Assembly: GCA_030620455.1 (NCBI GenBank)
Contig: JAUXEQ010000045.1
Span: forward strand, 1-9,140
Source: a bacterium
GTDB lineage: Bacteria; UBP14; UBA6098; B30-G16
Reading direction: 5' to 3'
DNA length: 9,140 nucleotides
Each line of letters opens with the position of its first letter. Position 1 is the stretch's first letter. The notes below the pieces were generated by a model. That model did not search any database. It was not told the origin of the DNA and saw only the letters and a program-made list of their open reading frames with translations. Below are positions 1 through 7,097 of the stretch, piece by piece. A program made the position numbers and the translations under genes.

Positions 1-195
1 AAAGTTTACGGTAAGGAGATGAATTCTGAAGGTATATCAAATATTATTGTTGCAAAGCAACGAAACGGTCCTACCGGTGACGTCTTTTTGGCTTTCGATA
101 AAGAAACTATTTCGTTTGAAGCGTTAGATATCATAGAACCAGTTCATTCGGAAAGTATAGCTAACGATTTCGATCCAAATCTTGAAGGATTTTGA
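1..195 (+). CDS. dnaB: Replicative DNA helicase DnaB, C-terminal end (5' truncated by window edge)
   Basis: Frame 1 is open from the first base to a TGA at 193-195 and gives the last 64 residues of a protein. The stretch IIVAKQRNGPTG (residues 15-26 of the fragment), followed by a strand ending in FE, is the hallmark C-terminal segment of the RecA-like ATPase domain of DnaB. DnaB is the hexameric helicase that unwinds DNA ahead of the replisome. After it comes an acidic tail of about 25 residues that is not a conserved part of the family. The Walker A and B motifs would lie upstream of the window and cannot be checked. The next ORF begins 5 nt after the stop, so dnaB probably heads or belongs to an operon with the two genes downstream. 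Identification is from a short but diagnostic motif. A phage or plasmid DnaB homologue is possible but nothing suggests it. Confidence 0.87.
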   Translation, partial: KVYGKEMNSEGISNIIVAKQRNGPTGDVFLAFDKETISFEALDIIEPVHSESIANDFDPNLEGF

Positions 196-200
196 GGAAA

Positions 201-353
201 ATGGAAAAACTAGAAATAGAAAAAATACTTTGGGAAGAATTCGAGGGACTTTTTTCCAGAGGTGAATTTGGACAAACAGACACACAACTCGTGAAGAAAT
301 GGCTCGACAAGTTTGCATCTATGTGCATGGAGGCAGAGAATGCGGGAAGTTGA
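201..353 (+). CDS. Small hypothetical protein (50 aa) between dnaB and immA
   Basis: An ATG-initiated 50-codon ORF begins 5 nt after the dnaB stop and ends with TGA at 351-353. A GAGG core at 194-197, overlapping the dnaB stop codon, lies 3 nt before the ATG and could serve as ribosome binding site. The product is charged and probably helical: an acidic N-terminal half (EKLEIEKILWEEFEGL), then GQTDTQLVKKWLDKFASM. No signal peptide, membrane segment or cysteine-metal motif is seen, and it does not look like a helix-turn-helix repressor. I recognise no family. Its last 14 nt overlap the start of the downstream metallopeptidase gene, which suggests translational coupling. It could be a small partner or regulator of that peptidase. 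Alternatively it could be an ORF kept mainly for coupling, or the remnant of a longer gene. Confidence 0.5.
   Translation: MEKLEIEKILWEEFEGLFSRGEFGQTDTQLVKKWLDKFASMCMEAENAGS
329..333 (+). promoter_or_regulatory. Ribosome binding site deciding the immA start
   Basis: A perfect GGAGG lies 6 nt upstream of the ATG at 340. This favours 340 over an in-frame TTG at 313, which has no comparable Shine-Dalgarno sequence and would add nine residues of no family resemblance. The site lies inside the coding sequence of the preceding 50-residue ORF. Confidence 0.75.
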
Positions 354-810
354 CTATGCAAGACGACTATTTAAATATATCGATATGGATTCCCCTCCAG
401 TAGATTTGAATTCTATTTTGACAAAACTAGGGATTAAACTTTTCTTTGAGGATTTCATAAAATTGGATGGATTAGCGCTCAAATCCCCGAAAGTTAGTAT
501 TATTGTAGTGAATCAAAACCTTCCCGAAACTCGAATGAGATTCACAATAGCTCATGAACTTGGTCACTTGATAATGCCTCATAGAAAAAGTTATTATGTA
601 TGCATATCGAAGAAGAATAAATTAATGGAACGATCTGCTAACAGGTTTGCAGCTGAGCTTTTGATGCCTCAGCCAATGGTTACAACATTATGGAAGCAAT
701 ATAAATCGAATAAGCAATACAGAGTTTCAATTGTAGCCCATATGTTATCTGTTTCCCGAAGCGCATTGTATAACAGATTAAGAGTTTTAGAATTAACTAA
801 TAAAAATTGA
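340..810 (+). CDS. ImmA/IrrE-family zinc metallo-endopeptidase
   Basis: This 156-residue cytoplasmic protein carries the zinc-protease motif HELGH at residues 72-76 in the context RFTIAHELGHLIM. It is followed by ERSANRFAAELLMP at 97-110, the second signature of the ImmA/IrrE (peptidase M78, formerly DUF955) family. H72 and H76 should bind zinc, E73 is the catalytic glutamate, and E97 is the likely third ligand. The N-terminal PPVDLNSILTKLGIKL (about 19-34) also matches the family. The C-terminal 40 residues look like the usual helical end (SVSRSALYNRLRVL). Known members cleave XRE-type repressors (ImmA of ICEBs1) or control a DNA-damage response (IrrE/PprI of Deinococcus). The substrate here is unknown. 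The usual upstream XRE gene is absent and replaced by a 50-residue ORF behind dnaB. The gene ends one base before the stop of the convergent flippase gene. Family assignment is firm and the biological role open. Confidence 0.88.
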   Translation: MREVDYARRLFKYIDMDSPPVDLNSILTKLGIKLFFEDFIKLDGLALKSPKVSIIVVNQNLPETRMRFTIAHELGHLIMPHRKSYYVCISKKNKLMERSANRFAAELLMPQPMVTTLWKQYKSNKQYRVSIVAHMLSVSRSALYNRLRVLELTNKN

Positions 811-811
811 C

Positions 812-2398
812 TCATCCTTTCTTTGATTTTAAAAACAGCTTAATAGCCGTGAGCAATTTCTCAGGTTCTTTTAAACCTATTATTTTAGTAATTATAACGT
901 ATAATCCAATACCAATCAACATGTATGCACAAATTTGCCCTAACATCACAATCCTGAGCCACAGACCATGTGGCGCTGTTAATGGAAGATTTCTAACAAT
1001 TAAATTAATCAAAAAATACATTATCGTCGAAGCGAAAAGAGATTTCGCTATAACTGGAAATATTGGGCTAAAGGATATTTTAGTCATATTTCTTATCGAT
1101 AAAAGCATAACAACATCCAATACCGCAAATGCAATAATCGTAGTCGCAGCAAGTCCAGCAATTTTAAATTTCGAAGCCATAAATACATCTAATATCATCG
1201 CAAATGTCCATCCGTAAAAGCCTATTCGGGCAAGTCCTTTTGAACCTTTCAATGCAAGTATAGTTCGCATTAGAAGCATGTATAAACCCTGAAATGCAAT
1301 ACCAAAAGCCAAAACTTGTGCTGCCAAACCGGTTACATTAGCCGCAGAAACAGTAAATTCTCCCTGCTGAAGAAACAGATGCGTAATCCGAGAAATAACT
1401 ACAGAAAAAACAAACGAAATCGGCAAATATGTATAGATCGCTAACCTTAGTGCTCTCAAAAAATGCAGCTCGAAAGTTTTTAAGTCATTAAGTGCATAGG
1501 AACGAGCGAGCGTTGGATGGACAATCAGCGAGATTGGTTGTGCCAAAAGATACATAACTGCCCCAACCAATTGTTGCGCCTGCGTCAAAGAGGTTATAAC
1601 TCCAATTTGCATAATCGAGCCTAACGATCTTTCGAAAATCCTAAATGCTTGTTCCCAAAATGTGAAAATAAGTGTCGCACCGCCTTGCAGTAACAAGGCT
1701 TTAACCCAATGGATTTTATAATTTGGTGATGTGGGTTTGAGCATTTTTAATCGAGCCAAAACAGATATTATAAATAATAGACCCAAAGAAGTTCCTATGA
1801 GGAACCCAACTCCTGCGGAATAAATTGACAGCTTTTTATGAAGTGCAACGATTATTGTTATCAATGTCATTGAAACTAATAGATTTGCTATTTCTAAGGG
1901 CACAAATTTGTTTCTCATATACAAACCTGATGCAGCAATATAATAAATTCCCATTATTAAATACGTCGGTAAAAGCAAATATGTTAAAATTGATAGCGGT
2001 CCAATCGAGCTTAATCCAGGGAAAACAAAAGCTAACCATTGCTTTGCGGTTAGCATTAAAATCGAAATTATACAAAATCCAATAATCAAAAAGTCAATAA
2101 TGTAAATAAACAGTAACCGACTGGAATAAGAACTACCTCTCTTAACATCTGCTTGGATCAGAATAGTTGTGGCTGTAGTTCTAATAGGTCCTATTCCAAG
2201 AAACAGACCTATTGTAGTAGCAATTTGTAACGCTAAATAGTATGAATCAGTCAAAGTCGTAGCACCAAAGTATCTTGCCAGCAATAGAGTTTTAATCAGT
2301 CCAAGCGTTCTCCCCAAAGTTCTAACCGCTACAATGCCTGAAAGTGAACCTATTGATCGACTTGCTGTCCTTTTTGTATTTGATTGTTCTTTTCCCAT
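812..2398 (-). CDS. MurJ/MVF-type (MOP superfamily) flippase, probable Wzx-role polysaccharide transporter
   Basis: A polytopic membrane protein of 528 residues from the ATG at 2398 (538 from an ATG at 2428), with roughly 13-14 hydrophobic segments. Numbering from the 2428 start, RTLGLIKTLLLARYFGA (40-56) and TDSYYLA (60-66) match the first two helices of MurJ/MviN proteins. FLQQGEFTVSAANVTGLAAQ (352-371) matches the conserved G-x-F-T region of the second half, and RTILALKG follows it. MVF proteins flip lipid-linked sugars, lipid II in the case of MurJ, across the inner membrane. By eye alignment, E. coli R18 and D39 are kept (R40, D61), but R24 is K46, R52/R53 are G74/L75 and R270 falls on a glutamine. 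A role in exporting the polysaccharide unit is therefore more likely than lipid II flipping. The start at 2398 overlaps the upstream Wzy-like gene by 49 nt. Neither candidate start has a clear Shine-Dalgarno sequence, so coupling is likely. Confidence 0.85.
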   Translation of the reverse strand: MGKEQSNTKRTASRSIGSLSGIVAVRTLGRTLGLIKTLLLARYFGATTLTDSYYLALQIATTIGLFLGIGPIRTTATTILIQADVKRGSSYSSRLLFIYIIDFLIIGFCIISILMLTAKQWLAFVFPGLSSIGPLSILTYLLLPTYLIMGIYYIAASGLYMRNKFVPLEIANLLVSMTLITIIVALHKKLSIYSAGVGFLIGTSLGLLFIISVLARLKMLKPTSPNYKIHWVKALLLQGGATLIFTFWEQAFRIFERSLGSIMQIGVITSLTQAQQLVGAVMYLLAQPISLIVHPTLARSYALNDLKTFELHFLRALRLAIYTYLPISFVFSVVISRITHLFLQQGEFTVSAANVTGLAAQVLAFGIAFQGLYMLLMRTILALKGSKGLARIGFYGWTFAMILDVFMASKFKIAGLAATTIIAFAVLDVVMLLSIRNMTKISFSPIFPVIAKSLFASTIMYFLINLIVRNLPLTAPHGLWLRIVMLGQICAYMLIGIGLYVIITKIIGLKEPEKLLTAIKLFLKSKKG

Positions 2399-3789
2399 TG
2401 ATTTGAAACCAAAGCTAGAAAAATACATACAGTTATTATTGTGGATTTTGAATAAAATGGATGTGATACTGTATATCCTGCTCCCAATGCCATGATAAAT
2501 ATGATTGGTGCAATCAAGATTCCTGCTTTTATTAAGTCTGATTTAATATATTTAACTTTTCCAAATTGTTTAATCGCTAACACGACACCCGTAAAATAAA
2601 AGCTCAAAAGAGAAACAAGCCCCAAAATCCCCATTTTAGAGAGAATAACTCCATAGAAATTGTCAACAAAGAACATTTTACTTGTGGTAAGATAATATGT
2701 TCCAAATCCGTGTCCGAGCCAAATATTGTGACGGAAATACGCCATCGCTTCAATCATTTGCAGTTTTCTACTATTTAATGCTGGGTCTGCTGATAATGCC
2801 TGAAACGATTCTGCTCGGACAAAAAATATTCTTAGAAGTAATTTTAACCTTTCATCAGGGAAAAGAAAAAGCATAATAAAGGCTGCTAATGCTATTCCCA
2901 CACAAACATAAACCAATCCTTTCATAAAAAATTTCAATCGAGTTCCCTTTTGTTGCATAATACTTACGACACATACAACATAGAGTGCAAAGATTATACA
3001 CGCAACAACAGGTGTCCTGGAACGTGATACTGTCAAGAACAATAGACAAACACTTGCTATAATTATCCAAAATCTTTTCTTCGAAATCATATTCATCAAA
3101 AACGAAAATGCGAATAAATAGGAAATAGCTTGTAAGTGACAACCCCAATCCATAAACGCACCATGCTCAATAACAATTGCTTTTGAACCGGTTATTACAA
3201 AATTTATTAAGTATGATACGATATGCGCTGTTAGGAAAACAACCCAAACAGTTATCGTTCTTTCTATCCATTTATCGTCTTTGAAAACTAGAAGAGAGAG
3301 AAATATTGCCCACACATAGTACATTGGTCCTCTGAAAAGATCAGTCCGAAATGCCTTTCCGAAAGATAGATCGCTAGTGGAATAATTAGTTATTCCAACT
3401 ATAGCTGAAATAATAACAAAAACAAGAAGTACTAATATAAGAAATTCTATCGTTCCGAATTTTTTCACCTGAATAGGACGCTTGTAAAAAAGAAATGATA
3501 GGAAATATGAACCTAAAAAAATCAAAAAAACTGTCTCTGTATATGAAATAAAAACGCCCATAATCCTGAAACCAGACACAACTTTAAAAAAAACAAGCTG
3601 AGCAATGAAGAATAATGCGATATATTCATATGGTATAAAGATAATCGATAAAACTCCTGTCAATGCAACAGCTAAAAGAACTAGAAGGAACTTCATCTTA
3701 ACAAATAAATAGATAAATGCAACCATCCCTGCAAGAAGCGGTATAGCTAAAAAATATTTTTTTACCAGATTATATGAGGTACGTATCAT
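2350..3789 (-). CDS. Wzy/WaaL-type O-antigen polymerase or ligase family membrane protein
   Basis: A 479-residue inner-membrane protein with about 11-12 hydrophobic segments and short loops, except for one large loop at about 310-375. That loop contains RAESF...DPALNSRKLQMIEAM and then WLGHGFGTYY (357-366), the G-x-G-F-G signature next to the O-antigen ligase/polymerase core (Wzy_C, PF04932 type). It is followed by VDNFYGVILSKMGILGL (375-391), the usual N-x-Y...GxxG segment. The arginines of SRSRTP (255-260), after a transmembrane segment, fit the conserved arginine site of this family. Such proteins join lipid-linked glycan units at the periplasmic face, either polymerising them (Wzy) or transferring them to an acceptor (WaaL). 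Sequence alone does not separate these activities. A Wzz-type gene 2 nt upstream and a flippase gene overlapping downstream favour a polymerase role. There is no strong Shine-Dalgarno sequence, so coupling to wzz is likely. Confidence 0.84.
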   Translation of the reverse strand: MIRTSYNLVKKYFLAIPLLAGMVAFIYLFVKMKFLLVLLAVALTGVLSIIFIPYEYIALFFIAQLVFFKVVSGFRIMGVFISYTETVFLIFLGSYFLSFLFYKRPIQVKKFGTIEFLILVLLVFVIISAIVGITNYSTSDLSFGKAFRTDLFRGPMYYVWAIFLSLLVFKDDKWIERTITVWVVFLTAHIVSYLINFVITGSKAIVIEHGAFMDWGCHLQAISYLFAFSFLMNMISKKRFWIIIASVCLLFLTVSRSRTPVVACIIFALYVVCVVSIMQQKGTRLKFFMKGLVYVCVGIALAAFIMLFLFPDERLKLLLRIFFVRAESFQALSADPALNSRKLQMIEAMAYFRHNIWLGHGFGTYYLTTSKMFFVDNFYGVILSKMGILGLVSLLSFYFTGVVLAIKQFGKVKYIKSDLIKAGILIAPIIFIMALGAGYTVSHPFYSKSTIITVCIFLALVSNQWEKNNQIQKGQQVDQ

Positions 3790-3791
3790 TC

Positions 3792-4727
3792 TTAAGGTTT
3801 CAAGCGAGCAAATAGTTTATCTTTGTTTTCCCGAAAAGCTACAACAATAAGAGAAATAATAAAACCAATCAATGTCCCGAATATAAGTATCAAGGACCTT
3901 TTGGGTCCGGATTTTTTCGTTGGAAGATTTGGGGGATCCAAAATTTTTACTACTGGAGCTGAACCCTTTGAATCTAACACGGCTATTTCGAGTTGCTTTT
4001 GAACATAAATTAGAAGTTCATGTTTAATTTGCACAGAGGAATTATACCGATTGTATTTGATTTTTAAAATCGGGTCTCTTGCAAAGTTTCGATGAGAACT
4101 AATAAACTTTTCTAAGCTATCCTCAGATTCATCAAGTTGTTCAATGAGTTCCTTTTTCCTATTCATTAAATGACCAGATTTTTTTACTGCATTCGAAACT
4201 GTATTTTTCTTTATTAGTTCCTCTAATGCATTAACAATGGCATTAAGTACAAATTGTGCAATTACGGGGTTCTTTGTTGTATAAGAAATAACAAGAATTC
4301 CCTTTTCTATAGAATACTTAATTTTCGACCGAGCTATAAATATCTTATGCCCTCTACTGTCTACACTCCAACCCTCTAAATCCTTTATGGTTTCACTTTC
4401 CGGTTTTATTCTTTTTATTGCCGAGTTAACTGGTGTATTGCAAACCAATGAATAAAGCGAGAAACTACTCAGTAATTCAGGAAATAAAAAACTAGAGATT
4501 TCATCGCTTGAACCAGATTCCATAAAGCCACCAGATGAAAAAGATCCTATAAGACCGAATACACCAGGAACCGTCCCTGAAGGAAGTATGACGGTAATTG
4601 ATGTGTATTGCTTCGGCAGTATTAATGCTAATACAATCGAGACAATTATTGCACAGAATGTTATTATTGATATGGTAACTCTATTTCTGAAAAGAGTATT
4701 AAATATATTTATTCTTTCTTCAATCAT
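3792..4727 (-). CDS. Wzz/GumC-type chain length determinant protein (no kinase domain)
   Basis: This 311-residue protein has the Wzz layout: a short cytoplasmic N-terminus, transmembrane helix 1 at about 17-38, a periplasmic domain, and transmembrane helix 2 at about 278-297. A proline-rich stretch, DPPNLPTKKSGPKR (264-277), directly precedes helix 2, as is typical of the family. Residues 160-250 are rich in charged and leucine positions and are probably helical or coiled coil (LNAIVNALEELIKK, KKELIEQLDESEDSLEKF). The first periplasmic part, about 55-75, is glycine and serine rich. Only about 14 residues follow helix 2, so there is no fused BY-tyrosine kinase as in Wzc. The protein is expected to sit in the inner membrane and set glycan chain length with the Wzy-like protein encoded next. 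Its ATG overlaps the SLBB gene stop in an ATGA, and no Shine-Dalgarno is evident, so translation is probably coupled. Cysteines occur at about 25 and 96. Confidence 0.87.
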   Translation of the reverse strand: MIEERINIFNTLFRNRVTISIITFCAIIVSIVLALILPKQYTSITVILPSGTVPGVFGLIGSFSSGGFMESGSSDEISSFLFPELLSSFSLYSLVCNTPVNSAIKRIKPESETIKDLEGWSVDSRGHKIFIARSKIKYSIEKGILVISYTTKNPVIAQFVLNAIVNALEELIKKNTVSNAVKKSGHLMNRKKELIEQLDESEDSLEKFISSHRNFARDPILKIKYNRYNSSVQIKHELLIYVQKQLEIAVLDSKGSAPVVKILDPPNLPTKKSGPKRSLILIFGTLIGFIISLIVVAFRENKDKLFARLKP

Positions 4728-7066
4728 TTCAATTTAATTATTATGTAAGTAGTAGTAGCTAAACCAGTTAGCACCGTTACGATTTCTGTCATGATGCTAA
4801 GCCAATTAGTTTCCTTTTTTATTTTCTTTGGCAAGATTATTATATCACCAGGCTCGACATTGCTATATCCTTTAGATACTTTAAGAACTTCCCCATTCAT
4901 TTTAACAATTCTCATTTCATTTATATCTGCATCCTTAGTAGCCCCACCCGCGGATTTAATATAATACGCAACTTTTTTTCTATTTGAATATTTTACAGTT
5001 CCATTAATTCCTACGGCTCCTAATACACTGACACCACCAGGAATGCGTGGAACAAAAATTGAATCCCCTGCCCGAAGAATGAAATCATCTTTGCCCGAAA
5101 CAATCTTACTAACATCTATGATAATTCTATTAAGGTCACTTCCCTGCCAATCATACACCAAATTTAGAGTATCGATTCTACCAAGAGAATCTAGAATTAA
5201 AGGTCGAGTACTTCTGAGAATCCTTGGAATGTCTCTAATTCGGGCTTCTTTAGCGATTTCAGGTCTAATAAACATCAAACCTTCAGTATATGCATCGGGT
5301 GTAAATCCACCAACCCTTTCAAGCAAATCAGATAAGGTCTCCTCTTCATATAACAATGCATAATCACCTGGATACACAACCTCCCCAATTATAGTAACAA
5401 TTTCTGGTGTAAGCCATCCCGGTATTTTTTTTACTGTTAGATAATCGTCTTCTGTAAGCAAAATGTTTTCTGGCGAATCCGGATTTTTTAGAATCCTCCT
5501 TAGATTTAAAATTTTTCTTTCTCTCTTTAATCCATCAGTTATTCTAACTAATTCAACACTATCTAAATATGAACCCCTTTCAACCCCACCTGCTGCAAAA
5601 ATTAGGTCGGAAACTCTCATTTTTTCATATAATCTATACTTTCCCGGTTCCCTTACGGATCCAGAAATTGAGACCTCTTTAGGGGTTAAGAATTCACGCA
5701 CAGAATATAATTTTATTCTGTCCTGAGGTTGAAGTGAAACTTTACTATCCTTAAGCAGATCGAAACTTATGATTTCTCGAGATTCATCTGGCAATAAGCG
5801 AAAAATATCCACTCGTTCTCTATAAGTATCATCGTAAAGCATACCAGCACGATCGAACAGATCATCGACAGTCATTCCTTCTTCCCAGCCATAAACACCC
5901 GGATAAGGCGTATATCCCTCGAGGAAAATTACATTCTTCCTATAAGGATTCACTGGAAAAATAGAAATATCATCCCCATCTTTGAGGATTGTTTCCCATT
6001 GCGTGGTATCTTCATAATCAATGTTGATGGCAATGTGAATACCATTATTAATTCTATCTACAAAAATTTCATGGATATTTGCATTTGGAAGAAACCAACC
6101 GGAATAATTAATAAGGTCTTTCATCGTTTCGTCATCGATTAACTCAAAAATTGCTGGATTTTTGACCAGACCTCTTAGTTTAACTTTTTTCTCATACGGA
6201 GGAATCATAACTAAGTCACCATTTGCAAGCTGAATGTTCCCCTTAGCCTTACCTGTGAGAATTAGTTCATACATATCTAATTCTCCAATTAGTCTATCTC
6301 CACGATACACTTTAATATTTCTAAACGAACCAACATTAGAGGGTCCACCTGCAACAGCGATAGCATTAATAACCCTTGAAAGTCCTGGTAAATCAAATAT
6401 TCCTGGGTTTTCCACATTGCCTACAACAAAAACTTGTACAGTTTTTATCGACGTAAGAGTTAGGCTTATACTTACGTCTGCGAAGACATTATTTACAAGT
6501 CTGTTGACTTTTCTTTGGGCAGAAATAACAGAAATGCCACCAACTGCAACATCTCCAATTTGTGGGATATAGATTTTTCCATCTCTATCAACAATTAAAT
6601 CGTATTGAGCATTAACAGCACCCCACATATTTATAAGCAACTTATCACCGCTCCCTACAATATATTTATCGGAAACTGGCAATTGGGATGAAGAAAGAAA
6701 AGGTATGTTCTCGAATATACTCGAGCTAAAAGTTTCTAATTGTTTAGGTAAAGCCTTTCTAATTATCTGCAAAGTATCACCCTCAATAACAATCGGAAAT
6801 TCAAAAAACCATGGAAATTCAGGCTCTACAACCGGTTCCTTTTCTTTTTCAACTTCTTTGAGATATTTCTGTGTTGTATCAAACGGAGTGATTTCGGGTG
6901 ATTTGTATGTTTCGACATCTGTTCCCACTCCCATTTGGACTCCAGCATCCGCACTGCTAATAAACCTCTGGTACTGGTTCATAATACTTCCAGGCAACTG
7001 CGCGCTTAAAAAACCTACGGATGAAAAAATAAATATCACTACAATTTTAAAGGAAGAAAGCTTCAT
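4724..7066 (-). CDS. Multi-SLBB polysaccharide export protein (Wza-like, outer membrane/periplasmic)
   Basis: A 780-residue exported protein. An N-terminal signal peptide (MKLSSFKIVV then a hydrophobic core) probably ends near SA|Q at 22-23. After a proline and glutamate-rich linker (about 50-95) comes the polysaccharide export domain at about 133-205, with YIVGSGDKLLINMWG and the DRDGKIYIPQIG strand. Six SLBB-like units follow, starting near 210, 296, 378, 463, 555 and 678, each with a G-x-V-x-x-P-G type turn and a glycine pair before the last strands (for example VGNVENPGIF and SGSVREPGKY). The fifth unit carries an insertion of about 60 residues (602-670). A hydrophobic helix at 755-777 ends the protein, where Wza has its outer-membrane helix. 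No lipobox or any cysteine is seen, so unlike E. coli Wza it is not a lipoprotein. Its likely role is the outer-membrane channel or periplasmic conduit for the polysaccharide. The ATG at 7066 follows GGAG with 5 nt spacing. The stop overlaps the wzz start (ATGA). Confidence 0.9.
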   Translation of the reverse strand: MKLSSFKIVVIFIFSSVGFLSAQLPGSIMNQYQRFISSADAGVQMGVGTDVETYKSPEITPFDTTQKYLKEVEKEKEPVVEPEFPWFFEFPIVIEGDTLQIIRKALPKQLETFSSSIFENIPFLSSSQLPVSDKYIVGSGDKLLINMWGAVNAQYDLIVDRDGKIYIPQIGDVAVGGISVISAQRKVNRLVNNVFADVSISLTLTSIKTVQVFVVGNVENPGIFDLPGLSRVINAIAVAGGPSNVGSFRNIKVYRGDRLIGELDMYELILTGKAKGNIQLANGDLVMIPPYEKKVKLRGLVKNPAIFELIDDETMKDLINYSGWFLPNANIHEIFVDRINNGIHIAINIDYEDTTQWETILKDGDDISIFPVNPYRKNVIFLEGYTPYPGVYGWEEGMTVDDLFDRAGMLYDDTYRERVDIFRLLPDESREIISFDLLKDSKVSLQPQDRIKLYSVREFLTPKEVSISGSVREPGKYRLYEKMRVSDLIFAAGGVERGSYLDSVELVRITDGLKRERKILNLRRILKNPDSPENILLTEDDYLTVKKIPGWLTPEIVTIIGEVVYPGDYALLYEEETLSDLLERVGGFTPDAYTEGLMFIRPEIAKEARIRDIPRILRSTRPLILDSLGRIDTLNLVYDWQGSDLNRIIIDVSKIVSGKDDFILRAGDSIFVPRIPGGVSVLGAVGINGTVKYSNRKKVAYYIKSAGGATKDADINEMRIVKMNGEVLKVSKGYSNVEPGDIIILPKKIKKETNWLSIMTEIVTVLTGLATTTYIIIKLK

Positions 7067-7097
7067 ATCATCTCCATGGTTTCATAAATCCACCACA

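Noticed and set aside
313..342. Longer immA form beginning at TTG 313.
   Set aside because: There is no matching ribosome binding site, and the added nine residues resemble nothing in the family. ATG 340 has a perfect GGAGG 6 nt upstream.
201..400. The 50-residue ORF and immA as one gene split by a frameshift.
   Set aside because: The ImmA domain is complete from 340 with its own strong ribosome binding site, and no slippery sequence is seen in the overlap. A sequencing error cannot be fully excluded.
340..810. ImmA as a sign of a prophage or integrative element.
   Set aside because: No integrase, excisionase, repressor or attachment repeat is seen, and both flanks are chromosomal housekeeping or envelope genes. 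Nothing in the sequence supports a mobile element.
3894..3917. Hairpin GGACC-TTTTG-GGTCC followed by GGA and a run of six T on the plus strand, resembling a terminator.
   Set aside because: It lies inside the wzz-like coding region on the opposite strand, with only a 5-bp stem. No plus-strand gene ends there, so it is most likely a chance of codon choice.
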